A program made the translations under genes and the position numbers. 64,000 nt of DNA from Terriglobia bacterium (lineage in GTDB: Bacteria > Acidobacteriota > Terriglobia > Acidiferrales > UBA7541), in assembly GCA_020072785.1 (NCBI GenBank), contig JAIQGG010000002.1, positions 1,240,001 to 1,304,000 of the forward strand, written 5' to 3'. Numbering within the stretch: the first letter of the stretch is position 1; each line of letters starts with the position of its first letter. The notes beneath the pieces were generated by a model. That model did not search any database and was not told where the DNA came from. It saw only the letters and a program-made list of their open reading frames with translations. This document shows positions 27,324 through 36,758 of the stretch, piece by piece.

Positions 27324-28994
27324 CTAAATCTCCAGAATCACCGGCAGAATCAGCGGCCGCTTGGAGGTCTGCTTGCTGATGTATTTCTTCAGATCCACGC
27401 GGATCTTTTCCTTGATGACGCCCCAATCGCTTTTTTCCTCGGCGTTGGACTGTTCCACCGTGCGCAGGATCACTTCGCGCGCTCCGGAGACTATCTCCTG
27501 CCCGTTGTCGCTCGGCAGGAAGCCGCGGGTCACGATTTCCGGCTGCGATTCCAGCTTGCCGGTGTGCTTGTCGATGGCGATGATCGGTACGACGACACCG
27601 TCCTCGGAAAGGTGCTTGCGGTCGCGGATCACCACCTCTTCGATCTCTTCGAGCGACCCGGAATCCACGCAAACCCGCCCGGCCGTTACCGGCTCGATGC
27701 GCCGCGCCCCGTCCGCGGTGAACTCGATGGGCTGCCCGTCTTCAATCAGCAGAATCTCTCCGGAGACCACGCCCAGCTGGTGCGCCAGTGCCGCGTGCCG
27801 GAAGAGCTGCCGGTACTCGCCGTGGATGGGAATGAAGTAGCGCGGCCGCACGAGCTGCAGGACGAGCTTCTGCTCTTCCTGGCTGCCATGGCCGGAGACG
27901 TGGATCGTGCCTCCGCTGTTGTCGTAATAGACCAGCGCGCGCCGCCGGAACATGTGGTCCAGCATGCGGAAGATGGCCTTGTCGTTGCCGGGAATGATGC
28001 GCGCCGAAAGGATGACCGTGTCGTTCTCATCCACGGTCACGAAGCGGTGATTGTCCACCGCAATGCGCGAGAGCGAAGACATCGGTTCGGCCTGGCTCCC
28101 GCTCGCGAGCACCAGCAGCCGCTTCTGGTCGAATGCGCGGATGTCCTGCGGACGCACCACGATCCCGTCGGGGATGCGCAGGCAGTCCATAGAGTGTGCG
28201 ATTTCCACGTTGTCCACCATGCTGCGGCCGACGAACGCGATCTTGCGCCCCACCCGCTGCGCGATCTCGATCACCTGCTGGATGCGGTGAATCGACGAGG
28301 CGAAGCAGGAAAGCACCACCTTGCGCGGCGCCATCCGGCACAGCTCTTCCAGCCGCGGCACTACCACCCGCTCCGACGGCGTGAACCCCGGGCGCTCCAC
28401 ATTGGTGCTGTCGCTGAACAGCGCCAGCACGCCTTCGTTTCCGTAGCGGGCAAACGCGTGCAGGTCGAACGGCGCTCCGTCCACCGGCGTCTGGTCGATC
28501 TTGAAATCTCCGGTGTGGATGATCACCCCGACCGGCGTGCGCACCGCCAGCGCCACGCAGTCGATCGTGCTGTGCGTCACGGCGATGAACTCGATTTCGA
28601 AGGGTCCGATCTCCACCTTGCGCCCGGGCAGCACTTCGCGCATCTTGGTGGATTGCAGCAGCCCCGCTTCTTCCAGCCGCTTTTTGGCCAGCGCCAGCGT
28701 GAACCGCGTGCCATACACCGGCACGTTCAGGTCGCGGAGGATGTAGGACAGCCCGCCGATGTGGTCTTCGTGCCCGTGCGTCAGCAGGATGGCGCGGACG
28801 TGCGCGCGGTTCTGCTTCAGGTAGGTGATGTCCGGTATGACCAGGTCTACGCCCAGCAGTTCGGACTCCGGAAACATCATTCCGGAATCGATTACGATGA
28901 TGTCGTCTCCGTAGCGGAGCGCCATCATGTTCATGCCGAATTCGCCTAGGCCGCCGAGGGGGATAGCAGTGAGGGAGGCTTTACTATTGCTCAA
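27324..28994 (-). CDS. rnj: Ribonuclease J
   Basis: A 556-residue metallo-beta-lactamase/beta-CASP RNase that combines endonuclease and 5'-3' exonuclease activity in mRNA turnover and rRNA maturation. Seen: PLGGLGEFGMN near the N-terminus, the zinc motif THGHEDHIGG, HTGDFKID, SDSTNVERPG, and beta-CASP motifs SCFASSIHRIQQ and VSGHGSQEEQK. The start is TTG 28994, with GGAGAT somewhat upstream; no ATG occurs before the conserved N-terminus. Length is normal for the family. Confidence 0.96.
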   Translation of the reverse strand: MSNSKASLTAIPLGGLGEFGMNMMALRYGDDIIVIDSGMMFPESELLGVDLVIPDITYLKQNRAHVRAILLTHGHEDHIGGLSYILRDLNVPVYGTRFTLALAKKRLEEAGLLQSTKMREVLPGRKVEIGPFEIEFIAVTHSTIDCVALAVRTPVGVIIHTGDFKIDQTPVDGAPFDLHAFARYGNEGVLALFSDSTNVERPGFTPSERVVVPRLEELCRMAPRKVVLSCFASSIHRIQQVIEIAQRVGRKIAFVGRSMVDNVEIAHSMDCLRIPDGIVVRPQDIRAFDQKRLLVLASGSQAEPMSSLSRIAVDNHRFVTVDENDTVILSARIIPGNDKAIFRMLDHMFRRRALVYYDNSGGTIHVSGHGSQEEQKLVLQLVRPRYFIPIHGEYRQLFRHAALAHQLGVVSGEILLIEDGQPIEFTADGARRIEPVTAGRVCVDSGSLEEIEEVVIRDRKHLSEDGVVVPIIAIDKHTGKLESQPEIVTRGFLPSDNGQEIVSGAREVILRTVEQSNAEEKSDWGVIKEKIRVDLKKYISKQTSKRPLILPVILEI

Positions 28995-29061
28995 GGGAAA
29001 GTCATCTCCATGGTATGACAGTTCATCGTATCACAGAGAGGGACACGTGAGGGGTCGGCGC

Positions 29062-29361
29062 CTAGGTGCTGGATCCCGAGAACAAGCGCGCGATGGCCAC
29101 CAGCAGCACCGCGCCCACCGTCGCCGAGGCCAGCGAATAGATGAATCCGCCGCCGAAGATGCCCAGCTTCCAGAAGATCCAGCCGCCCAGCACCGCGCCG
29201 ATCAGCCCCAGCGCCACGTTGGTGAGGCACCCGTAGCCGCGCCCGTGCGAAAGTTTGCCGGCCAGCCACCCCGCCAGCAACCCGATCAGCAGCCAGCCGA
29301 GAAGTCCGTGGTGAAATTCCACGAGAAACATGCGTTCTTCAAGCAGCAGTGCGGAAAACAT
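29062..29361 (-). CDS. GlsB/YeaQ/YmgE-family small membrane protein
   Basis: A 99-residue hydrophobic protein with AGGAGG upstream of ATG 29361. The pattern GLLAGWLAGKLSHGRGYGC ... GLIGAVLGGWIF ... FIYSLASATVGAVLLVAIARL is the three-helix, Gly-rich signature of the transglycosylase-associated/GlsB stress-membrane family. The biochemical role is unknown; members are often induced by general stress. Confidence 0.88.
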   Translation of the reverse strand: MFSALLLEERMFLVEFHHGLLGWLLIGLLAGWLAGKLSHGRGYGCLTNVALGLIGAVLGGWIFWKLGIFGGGFIYSLASATVGAVLLVAIARLFSGSST

Positions 29362-29445
29362 CGGACCTCCTGAGCGGCAAAAGCAGTGCAGGCCTCAGCC
29401 TGCGCTCTTCGCCGATTGTAGCGTGCTCCCGTGCCGTAGATGCAT

Positions 29446-30531
29446 CTATCCCGCCGCCGGCTGCTGCTGCGTCATGCAGTGCAGCGTGCCCAGCCCCAAT
29501 ACCAGGTCGCGGCAGGGAATTCCCACTACTTCGCGCCCGGGAAAGAGCGCCGTCAGCGTGTTCAGTGCCACGCGGTCGTTGGCGTCACTGAACGTCGGCA
29601 CGATCACCAGCTTGTTTGCGATGTAGAAATTCGCATAGCTCGCCGGCAGCCGCTGCCCGTTGAAGAACACCGGCGCGGGCATGGGCAGCGTCTCCACGCG
29701 CAGCGCACGCCCGTCCTGATCCTTCATGGTCTTGAGCAGAGCCAGATTCTCCTGCAGTGCCGCATAGTTGACGTCCGAGGGGTCCTCTTCCACGACGGTG
29801 ACTACCATCGTGGGATTGACGAAGCGCGTCAGGTCGTCCACGTGGCCGTGCGTGTCGTCCCCGGCGATGCCGTTCTTCAGCCACAGCACGTTCGTCGCGC
29901 CCAGGTACTCGCGCAGGATCTCCTCCAGTTCCCCGCGCGTCACTCCGGGATTCCTCGCCTGCACCGGGCTCAGCAGGCACTCTTCCGTCGTCAGCAGCGT
30001 GCCGCGCCCGTTCACGTCGATGCTCCCGCCCTCCAGCACCACGCGGCGGCCCTGGTGCACCGGCTGCCAGACGCGGTGCTTCAGCCGCACGTTGACGCGC
30101 GCCGCGGACACGGCATCCTTCTTGTAATTGTCGTACTTGGCCCAGGCGTTGAAGGCCCAGTGCGTGCCGGCCACCTGTCCCGCGGCGTTTTTCACGCAGA
30201 TGGGTCCGGAATCGCGCATCCAGCCGCGGTCGGTCGGAACGCGGAAGAAATCCACGGCGTCGAGATTGGCCCCGGACTTCTTCAGGATCGAACGCACCCG
30301 CGCTTCCGCCGCGCGGTTCTCCACCAGCAGATAGACGCGCTCGACTCGCGAAAGATGCCGCACGATATCGGCATACACCCACGGCACCGGCGCAAATTTT
30401 CCCGGCCAGTCGCTCAGCTCATGCGGCCAGGCCAGCCAGGTGGCCTCGTGCCGCTCCCATTCCGCAGGCATGCGGAAGCCCAGGAAAAACGGAGTTCCGG
30501 GCGCAGGGCCCGGCGCGCTCCGGGCGCTCAT
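29446..30531 (-). CDS. aguA: Agmatine deiminase AguA
   Basis: A 361-residue enzyme of the guanidino-group-modifying fold that converts agmatine to N-carbamoylputrescine and ammonia. Family signatures: MPAEWERHEATWLAWPH near the N-terminus, GWMRDSGPI, LEGGSIDVNGRGT, GDDTHGHVDDLTRF, and the C-terminal catalytic Cys in TLHCMTQQ (about residue 352). The start at ATG 30531 overlaps the upstream amidase stop by 4 bp (ATGA); a start at 30543 is also open. It follows aguB in the same transcription unit and completes arginine to putrescine together with the decarboxylase at 32.8-33.3 kb. Confidence 0.96.
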   Translation of the reverse strand: MSARSAPGPAPGTPFFLGFRMPAEWERHEATWLAWPHELSDWPGKFAPVPWVYADIVRHLSRVERVYLLVENRAAEARVRSILKKSGANLDAVDFFRVPTDRGWMRDSGPICVKNAAGQVAGTHWAFNAWAKYDNYKKDAVSAARVNVRLKHRVWQPVHQGRRVVLEGGSIDVNGRGTLLTTEECLLSPVQARNPGVTRGELEEILREYLGATNVLWLKNGIAGDDTHGHVDDLTRFVNPTMVVTVVEEDPSDVNYAALQENLALLKTMKDQDGRALRVETLPMPAPVFFNGQRLPASYANFYIANKLVIVPTFSDANDRVALNTLTALFPGREVVGIPCRDLVLGLGTLHCMTQQQPAAG

Positions 30532-31409
30532 TCGCCCAGCCACCGCTGCAGGATCGGCTGGTAGGCGTCGATGCGCCGGTCGCGCAGAAACGGCCAGTGG
30601 CGCCGGGTCTCCTCACAGCGCTGCGGATCGCATTCCACCACGAGAATCTCTTCCTTGTCGCTGGAAGCCTGCGCCAGCACCTGTCCGAAGGGATCGGCCA
30701 CGAACGAATTACCCCAGAACTCCAGCCCGCTTTCCGGCGTGCCCTCGTAGCCCGTGCGGTTCACCGCGGCGACGTACACCCCGTTGGCGATGGCGTGCGC
30801 GCGCTGGATGGTGCGCCAGGCGTCCACTTGCGCCGCGCCGTGCTGCGCCTTCTCCGCCGGGTGCCAGCCGATGGCGGTGGGATAGAAGAGGACACTTGCG
30901 CCGGCGAGGCTCGCCAGGCGCGCCGCTTCCGGATACCACTGGTCCCAGCAGATCAGCACGCCGAGGCGCCCGCGCGCCGTGTCGAAATTCACGAAGCCCA
31001 GGTCGCCCGGCGTAAAATAAAACTTCTCGTGGTACAGCGGATCGTCCGGGATGTGCATCTTGCGGTATTTGCCAAGCAGCGTCCCGTCGCTGTTCATCAC
31101 CACCGCGGTGTTGTGGTAGACGCCGGCGGCGCGCCGCTCGAACAGCGACCCGATCACCACTACGCCCAGCTCCTTCGCGATTTTTCCCAGGGCGGCGCTC
31201 GAAGGGCCGGGAATCGGCTCCGCCAGCGCAAACATCTCCGCGTTCTCCTCCTGGCAGAAATACTGCGAGCGGAACAGCTCCTGTAGACACACGATCTGCG
31301 CGCCCTTCTGCGCGGCTTCCCGGATCTTACCGAGGGCCTTCACGAGATTGGCGGCCGGGTCGTGGCCGCAGGTCATTTGGATCAGCCCGATATTGAATTT
31401 TTCCGGCAT
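30528..31409 (-). CDS. aguB: N-carbamoylputrescine amidase AguB
   Basis: A 293-residue nitrilase-superfamily amidase hydrolysing N-carbamoylputrescine to putrescine, CO2 and ammonia. The Glu-Lys-Cys triad is visible: E44 in CLQELFRSQ, K117 in GKYRKMHIPDDP, C154 in LICWDQWYPEAAR. Start ATG 31409 (a second ATG at 31421 is possible). It is translationally coupled to aguA and divergent from the deoxyhypusine-synthase-like gene across about 200 bp. Confidence 0.96.
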   Translation of the reverse strand: MPEKFNIGLIQMTCGHDPAANLVKALGKIREAAQKGAQIVCLQELFRSQYFCQEENAEMFALAEPIPGPSSAALGKIAKELGVVVIGSLFERRAAGVYHNTAVVMNSDGTLLGKYRKMHIPDDPLYHEKFYFTPGDLGFVNFDTARGRLGVLICWDQWYPEAARLASLAGASVLFYPTAIGWHPAEKAQHGAAQVDAWRTIQRAHAIANGVYVAAVNRTGYEGTPESGLEFWGNSFVADPFGQVLAQASSDKEEILVVECDPQRCEETRRHWPFLRDRRIDAYQPILQRWLGE

Positions 31410-31611
31410 GCGGGGAATCATACAACATCTTTTCCGCGGGAAAAGCTTTCTTCGGAAAGTTCGCCGAAATTGGCTGGGAATGACTTTCCCTCTTCCTTTG
31501 CGGGCGCGTTTGTACTATCAATCGTTACACGCTCTTGGTGTTCTGCGGATTTCCGCCTGTCCGGCAGGGAATCCGCAAGCGGCAATCACCCTGGATACCT
31601 GAGGAGACGGA

Positions 31612-32682
31612 ATGGCGAAATCCAAAAAGACAGTGACGGGGCGGGTCCTGCATGACCCGGTGAAAGACAAGCTGCGGCCCATCTTTCCGCTCGACCTGTC
31701 CAAGTGCCGCACCATCGACGCGCTGGTCCGCGCCATGGGTGACACGGCCTTTACCGGGCGCCAGGTCGGCGACGCCGCCGACGTTCTCGAGGCCATGGCT
31801 CGCGACAAGGACTGTTTCGTCGTCCTGACCCTTTCCGGCGCGCTCACCGTCGGCAAGATGGGCCTGATCTTCTGCGACCTGATCGAATCCGGGGTCGTCA
31901 ACGCCATCGTCTCCACCGGCGCGCTCATGGCCCATGGCCTCGTCGAGGCCACCGGCCACTCGCACTTCCGCTACAACAAGAACATGGACGACAAGGCGCT
32001 CTTCCACGCCGGCTACAACCGCGTCTATGACTCCCTCGAGCCGGAAGTCAACCTCGACCACGTGGAAGAGGTCATGGACCACATCCTCGACCGCTGGGAT
32101 GCGAATGAGGTGGTGAGCAGTCATAAGCTCCACCGTAAGATCGGCGAGTTCCTCGTGATGCATTCCAAGGGCCGCGGCATCCTCAAGTCCGCCTGCCAGC
32201 ACAACGTCCCGGTCTTCGTTCCGGCATTCACCGATTCCGAGCTGGGCATCGATTTCGCCCTGCACAAGTTTGTCCGGCAGAAGCAGAAGCGGCCGCTGCT
32301 GCGTTTCGATCCCTTCGCGGATTTTGAGATGTTTGCCGACACCATGCTGGCCACCAAGCGCATGGGCATTTTCACCATCGGCGGCGGCGTCCCGCGCAAT
32401 TGGACGCAACAGTTCGGCGTTTACGCGGAGCTGCTCGCCCGCCGCGGCTACAAGAAGATGCCGCTCAAGCGCTACAACTACGGTCTGCGCATCTGCCCCG
32501 AGCCGGACTTCTGGGGCGGTCTCAGTGGCAGCACCTACACGGAAGCCGTCTCCTGGGGCAAGTTTGTCCCGCCGGAAGAGGGAGGCCGCTTCGCCGAGGT
32601 CTTTGACGACGCTACAGTGGCCCTCCCGCTGGTCGTCGGCGCGGTCTTGGAGCGCATCGGCTACTTCAAAAAGAAGAAGTGA
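31612..32682 (+). CDS. Deoxyhypusine-synthase-family protein (probable polyamine aminobutyltransferase)
   Basis: A 356-residue DHS-fold protein. The family transfers an aminobutyl group from spermidine via an enzyme-Lys imine. Seen: TLSGALTVGKMG, STGALMAHGLVE, GGGVPRNW (NAD site) and EAVSWGKF with the catalytic Lys at about 317, followed by ATVALPLVVG; so the catalytic machinery looks intact. Bacteria lack eIF5A, the protein substrate of true DHS. Homologues can instead act on putrescine (plant homospermidine synthase evolved from DHS), so with arginine-to-putrescine genes alongside, homospermidine or spermidine formation is the favoured inference. A GGAG-type site precedes ATG 31612. It ends at a bidirectional terminator facing the arginine decarboxylase. 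Confidence 0.88.
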   Translation: MAKSKKTVTGRVLHDPVKDKLRPIFPLDLSKCRTIDALVRAMGDTAFTGRQVGDAADVLEAMARDKDCFVVLTLSGALTVGKMGLIFCDLIESGVVNAIVSTGALMAHGLVEATGHSHFRYNKNMDDKALFHAGYNRVYDSLEPEVNLDHVEEVMDHILDRWDANEVVSSHKLHRKIGEFLVMHSKGRGILKSACQHNVPVFVPAFTDSELGIDFALHKFVRQKQKRPLLRFDPFADFEMFADTMLATKRMGIFTIGGGVPRNWTQQFGVYAELLARRGYKKMPLKRYNYGLRICPEPDFWGGLSGSTYTEAVSWGKFVPPEEGGRFAEVFDDATVALPLVVGAVLERIGYFKKKK

Positions 32683-32715
32683 CCCGTTCGCGGGAGCAGG
32701 GAAGCCGCAGCAAAC

Positions 32716-32755
32716 AAAAAGGCCGCCCTCGCAGGAGGGCGGCCTCGACTTTTTA
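32716..32755. terminator. bidirectional intrinsic terminator
   Basis: A perfect 10-bp stem (GGCCGCCCTC / GAGGGCGGCC) with loop GCAG at 32721-32744 is flanked by AAAAA on the left and a T-run on the right. It therefore works for both the rightward DHS-like gene and the leftward arginine decarboxylase gene that converge here. Confidence 0.9.
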
Positions 32756-32766
32756 CGGGCCTGCGC

Positions 32767-33324
32767 TCAGTCGTCTTCGCCGATGAGGATGGCCGCGCCG
32801 AGCACGGTGGTCCACAGCCCGCGCTTGTCGCCCACCGCCGACTGCGTGACGTTCAGCGTGCGCACGATCTTGTTGGAAATCCGGTAGACCTCTTTTTTCT
32901 CGTCCCACGACAGATCCGGATCGAACTCCACGTTCAGCGTGGTCGCCAGCATTTCCGCCGCGAGCTCCTCGGCGTACTCCCCGGCGACTTCTTCGGTCTC
33001 CCCGAAGGAATGGTGCTCGGAAAGATAGCCGTACATGGACTTGTCGGCGGGCAGCGCCAGGCCGATGCTGGCGGCGATCAGCCGGTGCGGCTCCTTGGTC
33101 GAATTCTCGCTGATGACCGTGAAGGCGACCTGGCCCGGCTTGATGTGCTTCAGCCCCTCGCTGCGCGAGATCAGCTTGCAGTTGGGAGGAAAGATGGAGG
33201 AGACGCGCACGATGTTGCATGCCGCAATCCCCGCGTTGCGAAGTGCGAGCTCGAAGCTCGAAAGTCTTTCGCGATGTTTGCCAACGCCTTTGGTGAGGAA
33301 GATCTTTTTTGCGACGAACGCCAT
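32767..33324 (-). CDS. Pyruvoyl-dependent arginine decarboxylase
   Basis: A 185-residue proenzyme that self-cleaves at a Ser-Ser bond to form beta and alpha chains, the new N-terminal Ser becoming the pyruvoyl cofactor; it decarboxylates arginine to agmatine. The cleavage site is visible as [14 protein letters not shown] (S42-S43). [20 protein letters not shown] and [12 protein letters not shown] match the archaeal/chlamydial family. It supplies agmatine for AguA/AguB encoded 1.4-4 kb to the left. Start ATG 33324 gives the family's usual short length. Confidence 0.94.
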   Translation of the reverse strand: MAFVAKKIFLTKGVGKHRERLSSFELALRNAGIAACNIVRVSSIFPPNCKLISRSEGLKHIKPGQVAFTVISENSTKEPHRLIAASIGLALPADKSMYGYLSEHHSFGETEEVAGEYAEELAAEMLATTLNVEFDPDLSWDEKKEVYRISNKIVRTLNVTQSAVGDKRGLWTTVLGAAILIGEDD

Positions 33325-33508
33325 GGATAATTCCGGGTTGCGGTTCCTCCCTGCGTGAAGTGCACAAAATATTTACGGCCGTGAAAAAATAACAAGAAGG
33401 ACCGGGAGTGTCAATGCAATTCGCGGCTTGGAGGCGGGAAGAGTGCGCCGGGCCGCGCTGGATCTGGGCCCTGCGCCGTCCACGAAACGCGGAACGCCCC
33501 GCAGAATT

Positions 33509-34045
33509 CTACGCCGCGGCGAAATGTGGCAGCAGTTTGCCGAGCGGGCGGCACAACGCGAGCGCTCTGCCCAGTTCTTCCGGCGTGAAGTCCGGTCCGG
33601 CCGCCCGCAGACTCGTTCCCTTGCGGCTGATCTGCAGTACGCCGATGACTTTGCCTTCGGCCAGAATCGGGGCGCTGATGATTTTCTGGATGGCGTATGC
33701 CGTATCGCGGCCTTCCAGCAGCACGCCTTCGAAAACGCTGGCGTGCCGCGTGTTCGGGAAATTATTCACGATCTCCGGGCGGTTTTCGCGCGCCGTGCGC
33801 GCCGCAAGCGAACTGGTGCTGCTTACCGGAATGGACCCCACATTCCGCAGCTTTTCCGGACTCAGAAACTGCAGTTGCCGCGACCGTCCCGAAATCGACA
33901 GGATGGCTACTTCATCCGGCCGTACGCCCATGGCGTTGGCCACGCGCTCCGCGACCGTAGCCAGGGAAATGGGGCACTCGGCCCCCGCCTCCCCTCCTAA
34001 GGCCTCTGCGAGGCGTTCCAGCTCGGTGACCAGTGTCGCGCTCAT
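33509..34045 (-). CDS. GAF-domain protein
   Basis: A 178-residue cytosolic protein that is essentially one GAF domain: ATVAERVANAMGVRPDEVAIL, GSIPVSSTSSLAARTARENRP, SAPILAEGKVIGVLQISRKG. GAF domains bind cyclic nucleotides, haem or other small molecules; no output domain is attached, so it may act as a partner in trans or as a redox/ligand sensor. Gene is divergent from sdhCAB across about 220 bp. The ligand is not predictable from sequence. Confidence 0.85.
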   Translation of the reverse strand: MSATLVTELERLAEALGGEAGAECPISLATVAERVANAMGVRPDEVAILSISGRSRQLQFLSPEKLRNVGSIPVSSTSSLAARTARENRPEIVNNFPNTRHASVFEGVLLEGRDTAYAIQKIISAPILAEGKVIGVLQISRKGTSLRAAGPDFTPEELGRALALCRPLGKLLPHFAAA

Positions 34046-34269
34046 CGGTTCCGCTCGCCTGCACCAGCGGTTTGCCCGGGGATACAGATCCTCGAAGGCT
34101 GGCGCATCCCAAATAGTTTACTCGGCCGGAGATTTTCCTCGGCGTGGATTTTCCCGGGCATGTGCAAGGAATGATAACGCCGGCGGCTTGCAAGAAATCG
34201 CACAAGTGCCTATACTGTCGGCGCCGTGAAAGTTTGCGCTGTTTCGGTGCGCTGCGCGGCGGAGAGGGC

Positions 34270-34920
34270 ATGTCCGCAAAGGTATCCCGGCCTGACCGCA
34301 GTTATCTCCTGCGAAAACTTCATTCTTTGTCCGGCATCGTGCCTGTCGGCGCATTCCTCGCCGAGCATTTCTGGTCCAACAGCACGGTCCTCGTCAGCAT
34401 TACTAAATACAACGAAACCTCGCGCGAGCTGCAGACCATTCCCTTCCGTATTTTTGCCGAAGCCCTGCTGATCTGGCTGCCCCTCCTGTACCACGGCTGC
34501 TACGGCATCCACATTTGGCTGCGCGGCAAGTCCAACGTTTCCGATTATCCCTGGGTGGGCAACTGGCTCTACACCCTGCAACGCGTGACCGGACTCATCG
34601 CCTTCGTCTATATCGGCTGGCACGTCTACGCCGAACGCTTTCTGACGCAGGGGAAATCCACCTATGTGGACATGGAGCGTACACTGCACAACCCGTATGC
34701 GCTGGCCTTCATGGCCGTGGGGATCGTGGCCTCGTCCTTTCACTTCGGCATCGGCATCTGGAACTTTCTCTGCAAATGGGGGCTGGCAGCGACCGTGCAG
34801 GCTCAGCGCGCCGCAGGGCGGTTGGGCGTGCTGGTCGGCCTTACGTTCAGCCTCGTGGGTATTCTGATTCTGGTGAGCTTCCGCCTCAACTGGCACCCCT
34901 TCGAGTTCTATATAAAATGA
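34270..34920 (+). CDS. sdhC: Succinate dehydrogenase cytochrome b subunit SdhC
   Basis: A 216-residue membrane anchor with five helices. ATG 34270 follows GGAGAGG directly. Four histidines at 33 (AEHFW), 75 (LYHGCYG), 118 (GWHVY) and 158 (SFHFG) sit in helices I-IV with nearly the spacing of the Bacillus subtilis di-haem subunit, so this is a single-anchor, di-haem type-B complex using quinone. No SdhD is needed or present. Its stop overlaps the sdhA start (ATGA). Confidence 0.93.
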   Translation: MSAKVSRPDRSYLLRKLHSLSGIVPVGAFLAEHFWSNSTVLVSITKYNETSRELQTIPFRIFAEALLIWLPLLYHGCYGIHIWLRGKSNVSDYPWVGNWLYTLQRVTGLIAFVYIGWHVYAERFLTQGKSTYVDMERTLHNPYALAFMAVGIVASSFHFGIGIWNFLCKWGLAATVQAQRAAGRLGVLVGLTFSLVGILILVSFRLNWHPFEFYIK

Positions 34921-36701
34921 GACAGCCAAAGATCATCATCGTGGGCGGTGGACTGGCAGGCCTGATGGCTACGATTCGTGTGGCCGAAGCCGGCGTCCCC
35001 GTGGACCTGTTTTCGATCGTTCCCGTCAAGCGCTCGCACTCCGTCTGCGCGCAGGGCGGCATCAACGCCGCCAAGAACACCAAGGGCGAAGGCGACTCTA
35101 CCTGGAAGCACTTCGACGACTCCATCTACGGCGGCGACTTCCTCGCCAACCAGACGCTCGTCAAGCGCATGTGCGAGGCCGCGCCGGGCATCATCGACCT
35201 GCTCGACCGCATGGGCGTCATGTTTAACCGCACGCCCGAGGGCCTGCTCGACTATCGCCGCTTCGGCGGCACCCTCTATAACCGCACCGCTTTTGCCGGC
35301 GCCACCACGGGCCAGCAGCTGCTCTACGCTCTCGACGAGCAGGTGCGCCGCCACGAAGCCGAAGGCAAGGTCCGCAAGTACGAGGGCTGGACCTTTCTCT
35401 CCGCGGTCCTCGATGACGCCGGCGTCTGTCGCGGCATCTGCGGCATGGACCTCAAGTCCATGGAAGTGAAAGTTTTCCCCGCCGATGCGGTGATCTTCTG
35501 CACCGGCGGCGTCGGCGCGATTTTCGGCCGTTCTACCAACTCCGTGGTCTGTACCGGCTCCGCTCAGGCCGCGCTCTTCCAGCAGGGCGTGGACTACGCC
35601 AACGGCGAATTCATCCAGGTGCACCCCACGGCCATCCCCGGCGAGGATAAGCTGCGCCTGATGAGCGAATCGGCGCGCGGCGAGGGCGGCCGCGTCTGGG
35701 TGCCCCGCAACCCCGGAGAGACCCGCCCGGCCAAGAGCATTCCCGATGCCGAGCGCTTTTACTTTCTCGAGGAGTGGTATCCCAAGTACGGCAACCTCGT
35801 GCCGCGCGATATCGCCACCCGCGCCATTCACCGCGTCGTCTTCCAGGAAAAGCTCGGCCTCGCCGGACAGCAGGCCGTCTATCTGGACCTCACGCACATC
35901 CCGCGCGAGACCCTCGACCGCAAGCTCGAGGGCATTCTCGAAATCTACGAGAAGTTCCTCGGCGTGGATCCTCGCGAGGAGCCCATGAAAGTCTTCCCGG
36001 CCGTGCACTACACCATGGGCGGCATCTGGGTGAACAACGAAGATCAGGCCACCAACGTTGCCGGCGTCTTCGCCGCCGGCGAATGCGAGTATCAGTATCA
36101 CGGGGCCAACCGTTTGGGCGCGAATTCCCTCGTTTCCTGCATCTTCGGCGGAGGCATCGCCGGGCCCGCTGCCGCCAAATATGCCCAGAGCCTGGAAAAG
36201 GGCGCCGAGAGCGCCGATCCCGCCATCTTCGAGCGCGAAAGAAAGCGCCAGGCGGCCATGAACGACGCGCTCATCAAGCAGGACGGCTCGGAAAACCCCA
36301 TCACCATCTGGAAAGAGATGGGCGACGTCATGTCCGAACACGTCACCGTCACGCGTTACAACAAGAACCTGGAACTCGCCGACGGCAAGCTGCAGGCGCT
36401 CCTGGCCCGTTTCAAGAAGGTTAACCTGTCCGACCGCACGCAGTGGTCGAATCAGACGCTCAATTTCACGCGCGAGCTCGGCAATATGCTCGTTCTGGCG
36501 CGCGTCATCACCCTGGGGGCGCTGGCCCGCAATGAATCGCGCGGCGCGCATTACAAGCCGGACTTCCCGGACCGCGACGACGCCAATTTCCTCAAGACCA
36601 CTCGCGCGAAATGGGTCCACGGTGAAATCAAGCTGACCTACGAAGCGGTGGATACGTCGCACCTCCCGCCGCGGCCGCGGCGGTACGACGTGGCACAGTA
36701 G
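34917..36701 (+). CDS. sdhA: Succinate dehydrogenase flavoprotein SdhA
   Basis: A 594-residue FAD subunit oxidising succinate to fumarate. IIIVGGGLAGL binds the dinucleotide at residues 6-16; His41 in RSHSVCAQGG is the covalent FAD attachment site; the substrate-site segments HPTAIPG and GEGGRVWVPR and the Arg in HGANRLGANSL are present. The start overlaps sdhC by 4 bp, which fixes it although the frame is open much further upstream. Sequence style (ICGMDLKSMEVKVFPAD, VDYANGEFIQVHP) matches the Bacillus/Wolinella-type long flavoprotein. Confidence 0.96.
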   Translation: MRQPKIIIVGGGLAGLMATIRVAEAGVPVDLFSIVPVKRSHSVCAQGGINAAKNTKGEGDSTWKHFDDSIYGGDFLANQTLVKRMCEAAPGIIDLLDRMGVMFNRTPEGLLDYRRFGGTLYNRTAFAGATTGQQLLYALDEQVRRHEAEGKVRKYEGWTFLSAVLDDAGVCRGICGMDLKSMEVKVFPADAVIFCTGGVGAIFGRSTNSVVCTGSAQAALFQQGVDYANGEFIQVHPTAIPGEDKLRLMSESARGEGGRVWVPRNPGETRPAKSIPDAERFYFLEEWYPKYGNLVPRDIATRAIHRVVFQEKLGLAGQQAVYLDLTHIPRETLDRKLEGILEIYEKFLGVDPREEPMKVFPAVHYTMGGIWVNNEDQATNVAGVFAAGECEYQYHGANRLGANSLVSCIFGGGIAGPAAAKYAQSLEKGAESADPAIFERERKRQAAMNDALIKQDGSENPITIWKEMGDVMSEHVTVTRYNKNLELADGKLQALLARFKKVNLSDRTQWSNQTLNFTRELGNMLVLARVITLGALARNESRGAHYKPDFPDRDDANFLKTTRAKWVHGEIKLTYEAVDTSHLPPRPRRYDVAQ

Positions 36702-36706
36702 CGCTT

Positions 36707-36721
36707 GGCCGCTTCGCGGCC
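36707..36721. repeat. palindromic element, variant copy
   Basis: GGCCGCTTCGCGGCC: 6-bp stem around TTC, a variant of the dispersed GACCGCTTCGCGGTC element, between sdhA and sdhB about 40 bp before the sdhB start. It could form a hairpin in the sdhCAB message. Confidence 0.6.
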
Positions 36722-36758
36722 GCACTTCACGGGCATGATTTGCGCCAGAGAGGGCGCC

